Below the pieces are notes generated by a model that saw only the letters and a list, made by a program, of their open reading frames with translations, made no database searches and was not told where the DNA came from. This document shows, piece after piece, positions 1 to 8,032 of a DNA stretch of 64,000 nucleotides (position 1 is its first letter; the number at the start of each line of letters is the position of its first letter). Where the stretch lies: the NCBI RefSeq assembly GCF_900149685.1, contig NZ_LT702999.1, positions 2,170,001 to 2,234,000 of the forward strand, written 5' to 3'. This stretch comes from Erythrobacter sp. Alg231-14 (GTDB lineage: Bacteria; Pseudomonadota; Alphaproteobacteria; Sphingomonadales; Sphingomonadaceae). Both the position numbers and the translations under genes were made by a program.

Positions 1-21
1 GGTTGAATATCGCACGTTGAC

Positions 22-68
22 GAGGGACGCGCCGACTGGGCTGGCTCCAGTCAGTCATCGCGTCCCTC
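22..68. terminator. Nested stem-loop downstream of acyl-CoA synthetase
   Basis: A perfect 10-bp outer stem (GAGGGACGCG at 22-31 with CGCGTCCCTC at 59-68) encloses a perfect 6-bp inner stem (GACTGG at 34-39 with CCAGTC at 47-52). It lies just past the 3' end of the minus-strand acyl-CoA synthetase. There is no clear U-tract on either strand, so it could be a Rho-type terminator, a 3'-end stabiliser or part of an RNA of the preceding region. A smaller 8-bp hairpin (92-99 with 104-111) overlaps the stop codon. Confidence 0.4.
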
Positions 69-107
69 TCCTTATCAATATGTTTCGCAAGCTAAGGCGC
101 AGACGCC

Positions 108-1823
108 TTAGGCTTCGATCAACTTGGTGTAATGTTCGCGCAGGCTCTTCTTGTCGATTTTCTGCGTGCCAAGGCGCGGCAGCACCTCATTGGTCACCCA
201 GATATGTTCTTCGAGAGGAACCTTAAACGGAGCAATCCGCGACAACAGGAATTCGCGCAATTGCGGACCGGTCATCGCATCGCGACCATCTTTGACACGG
301 AAAATTGCGGCGGGCACTTCGCCCATGCGTTCATCCGGGAGGCCAAATACCGAACATTCCGCAATATCGTCATTCGCGTAAATCGCGTCTTCGACCTCGA
401 TACAGGTGATGTTCTCACCGCCGCGAATGATGATGTCTTTCTTGCGATCGACGATGAAGAGATAGTCATCTTCGTCGAGATAGCCCAAATCGCCCGTGCG
501 GAAATATTGGTTGTCGGTGAAGGCTTTGTTTGTGGCCTCCTCATTGTTCCAATAGCCGCGGAAATTGGCGACGGTTCGAATGCACACTTCGCCAACGCCG
601 CCTTGCGCGACCGGGTTGCCGTCATCGTCTAGAATCGCGAGGTCAACCAAAGGCAAGGACGCCTTGCCGGTCGATCCCGGCTTGGCGAGGTAATTTTCAT
701 TGAAATTGCCGCACCCAACCGCGTTGGTTTCGGTAAGACCGTATCCCAAGAGAGGGAAGCCGCCCGGGAACGCTTCTTTGATTTTGGTCACATGTTCGAC
801 GGGGCGCGGTGCACCACCTGCGGCGAAGCTTTTGCAGGCCGATAGATCGAATTGATCGCGATCTGGGTGAGTGGCCATTTCATAACTCATGAGAGGCACG
901 CCAACAAAATAGGTGACCTTTTCCTGATCCATCAAGCGCAACGCCTCACGCCCATCCCATTTGGGCATTAAGACCAATTTGCGCGCGATGGCATAGGATT
1001 GAAGGAACAACGGGATTTCGCCAGTAACGTGGAACAACGGCACAGCGACCAAGGCACAAGGTTGCGCGCTGACGTCTTCGCCTTTGCTTTCCAACAACAC
1101 TTTGGCCATCGCGCTTTGCGCGACGTAATTCATCACGCCGGCAACAACGCCGCGATGATCGGAATAGGCGCCTTTCGACTGACCGGTGGATCCGGATGTG
1201 TACAGGATGGTCGCCAGATCGTCGGCGGTTAGCTGACCCAGCATTTGCATGGCGACGCTGCTCGCTTGATCGGCGGGCACGGCCCATGTTTCGGCCAACC
1301 CTTCAGATGGCGCGTTGTGCTCAATCATCACCAGTTTGGCGGAATGCTCTGTTCCTTCAAGGCGTTTGGCGCGGCCGGCATCGGCCAACACGATCGAACA
1401 TTCAGCAAGGCGAATACCGTATGCGAGTTCATCGCCGGACCAAAAACCGTTGAGCAATGTGACACAACCGCCGGCCATTGCGATGCCCATATAGGCGATC
1501 ATCCAGTTGGTGGAATTGCGCGCGGCGATCCCAACACGGTCGCCTTTCTGCATGCCATGCTTGGTCACAAGCCCCTCTGCCACGCACATTGCGGCGGCAT
1601 AGGTTTCGCCAAATGTCATGCGGATATCGCCGTCGACGACAAAAGGCACGTCTTTGTGTTCGTTACAGAAATGCGCGAAATAATGCGCAAGGGTAGGAGG
1701 AGCGACCGTGAATGCTGGCATTTCGACGCCGCCGATTTCGATGGGCGTTGTATGAAATGGCTGACCTTCTTTGGTCATTTCGACCATGATCGCTTCAAGC
1801 GCACTGTCCAACTGACTGGGCAT
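108..1823 (-). CDS. Class I adenylate-forming acyl-CoA synthetase (AMP-binding)
   Basis: This 571-residue enzyme should activate a carboxylic or fatty acid to its CoA thioester through an acyl-adenylate. The P-loop-like core YTSGSTGQSKG lies near residue 207. The hinge and C-terminal motifs RTGDLGYLDEDD and VDRKKDIIIRGGENI follow at roughly residues 435-465, and a C-terminal lysine sits in GTQKIDKK, the usual adenylation lysine context. The ATG start has a GGAG Shine-Dalgarno sequence about 11 nt upstream (AAGGAGAAAG). Length and motif order match long- or medium-chain acyl-CoA ligases, but substrate cannot be read from sequence. It is transcribed divergently from lgt and has no visible operon partner in the window. 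Confidence 0.9.
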   Translation of the reverse strand: MPSQLDSALEAIMVEMTKEGQPFHTTPIEIGGVEMPAFTVAPPTLAHYFAHFCNEHKDVPFVVDGDIRMTFGETYAAAMCVAEGLVTKHGMQKGDRVGIAARNSTNWMIAYMGIAMAGGCVTLLNGFWSGDELAYGIRLAECSIVLADAGRAKRLEGTEHSAKLVMIEHNAPSEGLAETWAVPADQASSVAMQMLGQLTADDLATILYTSGSTGQSKGAYSDHRGVVAGVMNYVAQSAMAKVLLESKGEDVSAQPCALVAVPLFHVTGEIPLFLQSYAIARKLVLMPKWDGREALRLMDQEKVTYFVGVPLMSYEMATHPDRDQFDLSACKSFAAGGAPRPVEHVTKIKEAFPGGFPLLGYGLTETNAVGCGNFNENYLAKPGSTGKASLPLVDLAILDDDGNPVAQGGVGEVCIRTVANFRGYWNNEEATNKAFTDNQYFRTGDLGYLDEDDYLFIVDRKKDIIIRGGENITCIEVEDAIYANDDIAECSVFGLPDERMGEVPAAIFRVKDGRDAMTGPQLREFLLSRIAPFKVPLEEHIWVTNEVLPRLGTQKIDKKSLREHYTKLIEA

Positions 1824-2023
1824 GCGGTTCTTTCTCCTTCAAGTCGCCGCTTTGTTTGCGGCTTTGTTATCACTTTCGCCGCCTACGGGGCGCGACGTGT
1901 CGAAAATCTTTGAACTTCAGCGAGGGTTCCCCCGAGGTCGTCGCTGTGCCAATAGCACGAATGAAGGCGACGCCGGGCGATACACGCTTTCAAGTTCGCT
2001 ATGTTTACTAAGAGGTTCAACTC

Positions 2024-2932
2024 GTGCTGTCACTACTTGCTGCAAGCGGCAACCTAGCGGACCCAATTTATTGGTCCGATCTTGGCCTCAGCCCTTATCT
2101 TTTTGAGATCGGCAGCTTCCAGCTGAGATATTATTCACTCGCCTATTTGATCGGGGTGATGTTCGCCTATTGGCATCTGAGTAAGATGATCAAAACACCC
2201 GGTGCGCCCATGGCACAACGGCATGCGGATGACCTTTTCTTCTACTGCACATTGGGCGTTATTTTGGGCGGGCGCCTTGGCTATGCTGCATTCTACACCG
2301 GCGGCGACACAGGCATCCCCAGCGCGTTCACCGATTTCTCCGGCGATGGTTTCGTCAGTTGGAAATTGCTCCGCATGTGGGATGGCGGAATGTCATTCCA
2401 TGGCGGCGTATTAGGCGTTTTGGCGGCAATCGGCTGGGTGGCGGTGCGCGGAAAGCTGTCGTTCCTAAGGCTGTGTGACTTTATCGCGGTGAATGTGCCG
2501 ATGGGCATGTTGCTTGGCCGACTTGCAAACTTTAACAACGGTGAGTTGTGGGGCCGTGCAACCGATGTGCCGTGGGGGATGATTTTCCCTGATGGCCGCG
2601 CCGGCGATGTCGTGCGCCATCCAAGCCAGCTGTATCAAGCAAGCCTAGAAGGATTGTTGCTGTTGGTGATCCTGCTCGTGCTTTTCTGGAAGACCAAGGC
2701 GCGCTATCGCCCCGGTCTTCTGGTTGGGATTTTCACGCTTGGCATGGGGATCGCACGATTTGTTAACGAATTTTTCCGCGAACCTGATGCACAACTGAAA
2801 AGCCTGGTGACGGAAACCGGACTTTCGATGGGACAATGGCTATCAATACCGCTGATCTTGACTGGATTGATTGTCACGATTTACGCCGTGACGAGGAAAC
2901 CCGTGGGGACGGGGACAACAGCCCCGGCCTAG
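2024..2932 (+). CDS. lgt: Prolipoprotein diacylglyceryl transferase
   Basis: Lgt is the inner-membrane enzyme that transfers diacylglycerol from phosphatidylglycerol to the lipobox cysteine of prolipoproteins. The 302-residue protein has about seven hydrophobic segments. It carries the HGGVLG motif near residue 126 and the family signature GRLANFNNGELWG near residues 162-175, followed by the HPSQLYQ motif. The start is GTG at 2024 with AGAGG upstream. The downstream methyltransferase frame opens inside its last 97 bases, so the two are probably translationally coupled. Lgt followed by a MidA-type methyltransferase is a familiar order in Alphaproteobacteria. Several predicted lipoproteins in this window would be its substrates. 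Confidence 0.96.
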   Translation: MLSLLAASGNLADPIYWSDLGLSPYLFEIGSFQLRYYSLAYLIGVMFAYWHLSKMIKTPGAPMAQRHADDLFFYCTLGVILGGRLGYAAFYTGGDTGIPSAFTDFSGDGFVSWKLLRMWDGGMSFHGGVLGVLAAIGWVAVRGKLSFLRLCDFIAVNVPMGMLLGRLANFNNGELWGRATDVPWGMIFPDGRAGDVVRHPSQLYQASLEGLLLLVILLVLFWKTKARYRPGLLVGIFTLGMGIARFVNEFFREPDAQLKSLVTETGLSMGQWLSIPLILTGLIVTIYAVTRKPVGTGTTAPA

Positions 2933-5061
2933 GCACAATCACGCTGCGCCCTGCGCGCTGCACGGTTTTAACATTGATCGACGGCGACGGGACCAGATCC
3001 ACGGTCCCGGATGACGACGTGTTGCCGCGCGAAACGTCGAACAGCAAAGCGCGATCCCAGAAAAAGGCTGTCGAGAAGGCCGCCGCCCAAGAAGCCGCGA
3101 AGACTTTAGAGGAGGCTGCAAAAGCCAAAGCTGCAGCCGAGGCCAAGGCACTCGCAGAAGCAAAAGCACAGGCTGAAGCCGACGCGCGCGCCAAAGCAGA
3201 GGCGGATGCAAAAGCCGAAGCCGAAGCCGAAAAGAAAGCAAAGGCCGAAGAAAGGGCCCGTCTTGCCGCCCAAGCTGCGGCCAAAGCAAAGGCCGAGGCC
3301 GAAGCGAAAGCATTGGCCAAAGCGGAAGCCGAGGAACGCGCCCGCGAAGAGGCTGAGGCCCGCAAGGCCGCCGAGACACGCGCAAAGGCGAAAGCAGCTG
3401 CCGAAGCCAAAGCCGCAGCGGAAGCCGCCGCCAAAGCGAAAGCCATAGAAGAGGCGCGGATTGCGGCCGAAGCGGCAGCGAAGGCCAAGAAAGCAGCCGA
3501 AGCCAAGGCTAAGAAAGAGGCCGAAGCAAACGCGAAACGCGAGGCGGAAGAAAAAGCCAAAGAAGAAGCGGCAAAGAAACTGGCCGAGGAAAAGGCCCGC
3601 AATGCAGCAGAAGCCAAGGCCAAGAAGGAGGCAGAGGCGAAAGCGCGCGCAGAAGCGGAAGCCAAGAAAGCTGCAGAAGAAAAGGCGAAGAAAGAAGCCT
3701 TAGCCGCGGCCAAAGCCGCCGAGAAAAAGGCCAAAGAAGCAGCCGAAGCCAAAGCCGCGGCTGAAGCCAAAGCGTTGGCGGAGGAAAAAGCTGAGGCAGA
3801 GGCGAAAGCCAAAGCCGAGGCCAAGGCAAAAGCGGCCGCCCAAAAGGCCGAACAGAAAAAGGCGAAAGAAGCCAAAGAAAAAGCCGCTGCGTTGGCCGCT
3901 GCTGCGGCGGAAGCCGCCAAGAAAGCGGAGCAGGCCGAAGCGGAAGAAAAAGCAGAGCTGGAATTAGCGCAACAAGCAGAACAAGAAGCCGACGCTCTAA
4001 AAGACGCCATCGGGAAAGCCAAAGATCTTGGCAAAACGTTCCGTCGGCTTATCCGCGAAACCGGCCCGATCAGTCTCGCCCACTATATGGCAGAGAGCAA
4101 CGCGCGTTATTACACCAGTCGGGATCCCTTGGGAGAGGAAGGCGATTTCATCACCGCGCCCGAAGTTAGCCAGATGTTTGGTGAGCTTATCGGTCTTTGG
4201 TTTGCCGATCTATGGGTTCGGATGGGTGCGCGCAAACGGATCCATTATGTCGAACTTGGCCCTGGACGCGGTACATTGGCCAGCGACGCATTGCGCACCG
4301 CCGCGAGATATGAATTTGATCCGCAAATCCACTTTGTCGAAACATCGCGGGCCCTGCGAAAAATCCAATGCGAAGCGTTTCCCGATGCGGTCCATCACGA
4401 TGATCTTTCGACTTTGCCGACCGATGCACCGTTGCTGATCGTCGGGAATGAGTTCTTCGATGCATTGCCGATCCATCAACTCGTGCGATCGGCCAATGGC
4501 TGGCACGAACGGATGATCGGGCTTGACGGTGATGAATTGGCCTTTGTGGCCGGTGACAAACCAATGGACACAATCGTCCCGAAAAGTTGGAAAAGCGCAT
4601 CCCAAGGCACCATGATCGAAACCAGCGCCGCCGCCAGCGCTGTGATGGGCGAAATCGCTCAGCGTTTGAAAGACCAGGGCGGCGCCGCGTTGATCATTGA
4701 TTATGGGTCGTTCGAATTGCGCGCCGGGTCCACACTTCAGGCGATCCGTGCGCATGAAAAGGTCGATCCCTTGGCCCATCCCGGTGAGGCGGATTTGACG
4801 GCACATGTCGATTTTGAACTGCTCAAAGATGTCGCCGTAAGCCATGGTGCCGATGTGATGGGCGTCCAAATGCAGGGCGATTGGCTTAGACAGATGGGTA
4901 TCGATACGCGGTACGAAGCGCTCCAGCGCAAAAACCCAGCCGAGGTGGACAAGTTGAAGCGGCAATATGATCGCTTGGTTGAAGATGGCCAGATGGGATT
5001 GCTGTTCAAAGTGTTGGGCGTGTGTGGCCGACGGTGGCCAAATGGTGTTGGTTTCGATTGA
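2836..5061 (+). CDS. Ala/Lys/Glu-repeat coiled coil fused to MidA-family SAM methyltransferase
   Basis: This 741-residue frame has three parts. Residues 1-72 resemble nothing I know. Residues about 73-395 are almost entirely A, K and E in AEAKAKA-type repeats, predicted as a long charged helix or coiled coil reminiscent of TolA domain II. Residues about 396-741 are a class I SAM-dependent methyltransferase of the MidA/NDUFAF7 (DUF185) family, with GEEGDFITAPEVSQMFGEL and the SAM-binding ELGPGRGTLASD. MidA/NDUFAF7 enzymes methylate an arginine of a respiratory complex I subunit. No ATG, GTG or TTG codon lies close to the methyltransferase domain, which supports a genuine fusion. The start is uncertain: ATG 2836 overlaps lgt by 97 bases with a weak GGGA; TTG 2974 or GTG 3019 are alternatives. 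Alanine codons vary, so this is not a recent DNA-level repeat expansion. Confidence 0.82.
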   Translation: MAINTADLDWIDCHDLRRDEETRGDGDNSPGLGTITLRPARCTVLTLIDGDGTRSTVPDDDVLPRETSNSKARSQKKAVEKAAAQEAAKTLEEAAKAKAAAEAKALAEAKAQAEADARAKAEADAKAEAEAEKKAKAEERARLAAQAAAKAKAEAEAKALAKAEAEERAREEAEARKAAETRAKAKAAAEAKAAAEAAAKAKAIEEARIAAEAAAKAKKAAEAKAKKEAEANAKREAEEKAKEEAAKKLAEEKARNAAEAKAKKEAEAKARAEAEAKKAAEEKAKKEALAAAKAAEKKAKEAAEAKAAAEAKALAEEKAEAEAKAKAEAKAKAAAQKAEQKKAKEAKEKAAALAAAAAEAAKKAEQAEAEEKAELELAQQAEQEADALKDAIGKAKDLGKTFRRLIRETGPISLAHYMAESNARYYTSRDPLGEEGDFITAPEVSQMFGELIGLWFADLWVRMGARKRIHYVELGPGRGTLASDALRTAARYEFDPQIHFVETSRALRKIQCEAFPDAVHHDDLSTLPTDAPLLIVGNEFFDALPIHQLVRSANGWHERMIGLDGDELAFVAGDKPMDTIVPKSWKSASQGTMIETSAAASAVMGEIAQRLKDQGGAALIIDYGSFELRAGSTLQAIRAHEKVDPLAHPGEADLTAHVDFELLKDVAVSHGADVMGVQMQGDWLRQMGIDTRYEALQRKNPAEVDKLKRQYDRLVEDGQMGLLFKVLGVCGRRWPNGVGFD

Positions 5062-5147
5062 CCCCCTGGTTGTGCCGTCAATCGCCGTTGCCTGTAACCA
5101 ATGGCCCGATTCTATCGTATAGAGGATAGAGTTTCAGGAGATTTCAG

Positions 5148-5579
5148 ATGTTCGCGCGGATAGTTTTGGGCTTTTTTACCGCGTTGGCGGCGTTCATGAT
5201 AACCGCGACACCGGCTGTCGCTGCGGACGCAATTTCTGGTCGTTGGATCACCGAAGATCGCGATGCGGTTGTTGAAATCAAACCGTGCGGCAACACCACC
5301 TGCGGCACGATTGCCCGTTTCCTTATCACGCCGCCCGATGGCCAGGATCAGCGCGATATCTACAATCCCGATGACAGCTTGAAAAATCGACGCTTGCTAG
5401 GCTTGCCCATACTGACCGAATTCCGCGAAGATGACGATTTGTGGCGCGGGCGGATTTATGATCCCAATACGGGCAAAACGTATCGTTCGGTGATCCGCCG
5501 TACCGGGCCCAATACGCTTGAAGTGCGTGGATGCATCGGCCCATTCTGTCAGGCGCAAACGTGGCGCCGCGCCCGCTAA
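5148..5579 (+). CDS. DUF2147 secreted protein
   Basis: A 143-residue protein with a clear signal peptide ending around ATPAVAADA. The mature part matches the DUF2147 layout: ISGRWITEDRDAVVEIKPCG at the start, then CGTIARF, the internal WRGRIYDPNTGKTY and the closing LEVRGCIGPFCQAQTWRR. Family members are small periplasmic or surface beta-rich proteins with no established biochemical role. AGGAG 7 nt before the ATG fixes the start. In many relatives lgt and the MidA gene are followed by a YfiH-type laccase gene; here this gene takes that place. It converges on the ABC importer genes. Confidence 0.88.
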   Translation: MFARIVLGFFTALAAFMITATPAVAADAISGRWITEDRDAVVEIKPCGNTTCGTIARFLITPPDGQDQRDIYNPDDSLKNRRLLGLPILTEFREDDDLWRGRIYDPNTGKTYRSVIRRTGPNTLEVRGCIGPFCQAQTWRRAR

Positions 5580-5593
5580 ATTGGGCGTAACCC

Positions 5594-7135
5594 TCAATCG
5601 ATCCCAATTGTTTCGGCGAGCTCCCGCGCTGCTTCCTTGGGGTTAAGTTTGCCTTCGCCTTCGCGGTCGACGGCAAAGTTGGCTTCTCGCATGGCTTCGA
5701 CGCTGATCGCACCGATCAACGGTTGGAGCGCGCGCGCCACCCCTTCGTCATTTGCGACTCGCGGCGACATCATCACCATCGCATCATAGCTGGGTAAAGC
5801 GCCGCGTGGATCTTCCAACACGACCAACCTGTCCGCAGCGATGCGACCGTCCGATGTATACGCGCTGATCACGTCGGCTTCGCCAGATTTCAGAGCGTTG
5901 TACATAAAGGTTGGTGAGAAATTGCGGGTTTCGCCAAAGCGCATACCATAGGCATCGCGCACCGCAATCCATTCGGGCCTCTCGAAAAATTCGGGATCGC
6001 CGCCGACGGTCAAACCTGGCCCGAACGGCACCAATTCTTCCAAAGAGGTCACGCCCAATTCTGCCGCACGGTCGCCGCGCATGGCGAACGCATAGGCATT
6101 CTCAAATCCCAACCGCCCCAAGACCCGCACACCGGTCGTTTCTTGTTCCCATTTGACGATGGTGTCGTACATTTCTTCGCGGCCGGGATTGTCCGTGCGT
6201 TCCAACTCATTGGTCCAGATCGTCCCGGTGTAATCGACCGAAATGTCGATGCTGGAGGATGCAACTGCGCTGTGCACGACAGCGGAACCCAGACCGTCCC
6301 GATATTCAACTGAATACCCGGCCTTTTCCAATTGCGACCCGATCAATTGGGCAAGGATGTATTGTTCCGAAAATTGCTTTGATGCGATCACGATTGCGTC
6401 GTCATCATCGCCGTCCGATTGATACACCAGCGCGGCGATCACCCCGACGGCAACCGCCGCCATCCCCAGACCGGATTGCCAGCGTTTGCGATTGGCAAAA
6501 CCGCGTTCAACCAATCCAAGCAGAGCATCCGCGACCAAAGCAAGCCCCGCGCTGGCTATACAGCCGGCAACAACCAGGGCCCAGTTTTGCGTCTGCAATC
6601 CGGCAAAGATCGGGTCGCCCAAACTGGGTTGACCGATCGTGGTTGAAAGCGTTGCAGCGCCAATGGTCCAAACGCTGGCGGTGCGGATGCCGGCCATAAT
6701 GAACGGTGCGGACAAAGGGGCTTCGACCATGGTCAATTTTTGCCAACTGGTCATCCCCACTCCGTCGGCGGCTTCCAAGACGCCGGGATCAAGATTGGAT
6801 TGCGCAGTGACCGCGTTTCTCAGGATCGGTAACAAAGCGTAGAGTGCCAGCGCCAGCAGAGCGGGCAAAAATCCAAGCGTCGGCAAATCTTCGCCGAAAA
6901 CGCTCCGCAACGACAATAGGATCGGGAAAAACAACGCCAAGAGCGCCAATGCCGGGATGGTTTGCACCAAACTGGCAAAGCCCAATGCAATGCGAGAGAC
7001 GTTGGCCGAACGGCTGGCCCAAACCGCCAAGGGCAGCGCCACAAGAATGCCCAATGCGATCGCGCTGGCTGCGAGCACGATATGCGCCGCGAATTTGTCG
7101 CCAAGGCCCAACAGGATAACAAAAATTTCGTTCAT
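5594..7135 (-). CDS. Osmolyte ABC transporter permease fused to substrate-binding domain (OpuC/ProW-ProX type)
   Basis: A 513-residue fusion. Residues 1-215 are a BPD_transp-type permease with six or so membrane segments and the EAA-like stretch EAADGVGMTSWQKLTMVEAP. A transmembrane anchor follows near residues 220-240. Residues about 250-513 are an OpuAC-type periplasmic binding domain beginning IVIASKQFSEQYILAQLIG and containing VDYTGTIW. Such fused transporters import glycine betaine, choline, proline or related quaternary amines for osmoprotection, fitting a marine bacterium; the actual ligand is not determinable here. Its ATG overlaps the ATPase stop by 4 bases (7132-7135), so the two form one translationally coupled operon. 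Confidence 0.9.
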   Translation of the reverse strand: MNEIFVILLGLGDKFAAHIVLAASAIALGILVALPLAVWASRSANVSRIALGFASLVQTIPALALLALFFPILLSLRSVFGEDLPTLGFLPALLALALYALLPILRNAVTAQSNLDPGVLEAADGVGMTSWQKLTMVEAPLSAPFIMAGIRTASVWTIGAATLSTTIGQPSLGDPIFAGLQTQNWALVVAGCIASAGLALVADALLGLVERGFANRKRWQSGLGMAAVAVGVIAALVYQSDGDDDDAIVIASKQFSEQYILAQLIGSQLEKAGYSVEYRDGLGSAVVHSAVASSSIDISVDYTGTIWTNELERTDNPGREEMYDTIVKWEQETTGVRVLGRLGFENAYAFAMRGDRAAELGVTSLEELVPFGPGLTVGGDPEFFERPEWIAVRDAYGMRFGETRNFSPTFMYNALKSGEADVISAYTSDGRIAADRLVVLEDPRGALPSYDAMVMMSPRVANDEGVARALQPLIGAISVEAMREANFAVDREGEGKLNPKEAARELAETIGID

Positions 7136-7872
7136 GCCGTTCCACCTTGTGACGCGATGGCTGGAGTCAATTTCTCCATCGCGGCCAATCTCTCGGCCTG
7201 TTGTCGGGGTACAGAGACGAGGCTTTGAGCAATCTCTCCACCGTCGCCCGAAAGCAATTCGCGCGGAGTATGATCAGCAACCAAGTCGCCAAAGGACATC
7301 ACCAAAACGCGATCGGCAAGCAACAAAGCCTCTGCCATGTCGTGCGTCACCATGATCGTGGTTAGGCCCAAAGTGTCGTGCAGCTCACGCACCTTTTTGC
7401 CCAAGGCATCGCGCGTGATCGGGTCCAACGCGCCGAAAGGTTCGTCCATGATCAACAGTTCGGGGTCGCCTGCCAATGCCCGGGCGACGCCCACCCTTTG
7501 ACGTTGTCCGCCGGACAATTCATCCGGCATCCGATCGGCCATTTCCGGTTCAAGTTCGACCAGATCTAGCAATTCTGCGATCCGATCTTTGGGCAGTTTC
7601 TCCCCGGTCAGGCGCGGTCCTATGGCGATGTTTTCGCCGACGGTGAAATGCGGGAACAATCCGATCCCTTGAAACACATAACCAACCCGGCGGCGCAATT
7701 GTGATTGTTTTAATCCGGTCACATCGTCCGCGCCAAAAAGAACGCGGCCCCCAGTAGGCGTGACGAGCGTGTTGACCATTTTGAGCAAGGTTGATTTGCC
7801 CGATCCCGACGATCCGACCAAGGCGACAAAGCTGCCTTTATCTATCGTGCATGACACCCCGCCAACGGCCAC
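7132..7872 (-). CDS. Osmolyte ABC transporter ATP-binding protein (ProV/OpuCA type)
   Basis: The ATPase partner of the fused permease. It has Walker A GSSGSGKST near residue 22, signature LSGGQRQRVGVARALAG, Walker B LLIMDEPFGALDP and the switch histidine in MVTHDM. The listed GTG at 7872 is the only canonical start in this frame. However, the open frame continues upstream to 7984 and encodes residues typical of an ABC N-terminus (LTFDNAERRYGDVVAVGGVS). The true start may therefore be a non-canonical ATC at 7957-7959, preceded by AGGGG at a good distance, giving about 29 extra residues. No CBS domain is present at the C-terminus, unlike some OpuCA proteins. Confidence 0.9.
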   Translation of the reverse strand: MAVGGVSCTIDKGSFVALVGSSGSGKSTLLKMVNTLVTPTGGRVLFGADDVTGLKQSQLRRRVGYVFQGIGLFPHFTVGENIAIGPRLTGEKLPKDRIAELLDLVELEPEMADRMPDELSGGQRQRVGVARALAGDPELLIMDEPFGALDPITRDALGKKVRELHDTLGLTTIMVTHDMAEALLLADRVLVMSFGDLVADHTPRELLSGDGGEIAQSLVSVPRQQAERLAAMEKLTPAIASQGGTA

Positions 7873-8032
7873 AACATCGCCGTACCGACGTTCTGCATTG
7901 TCAAAGGTCAGGATCGCTGATGTTTGCGACGCGTCGGTATCGGATGGTTTTGATGTGATTGGATTGGCCCCTCGCGATCCAACCTAGAAGCCAAACTCCG
8001 TCGCGCCAAGGGCCTTGGCCTAAGGGATGCTC

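Noticed and set aside
2874..4034. Long minus-strand open frame (386 residues, Ala/Ser/Phe-rich)
   Set aside because: It is the antisense shadow of the KAE repeat; the low-complexity DNA leaves long open frames in several readings.
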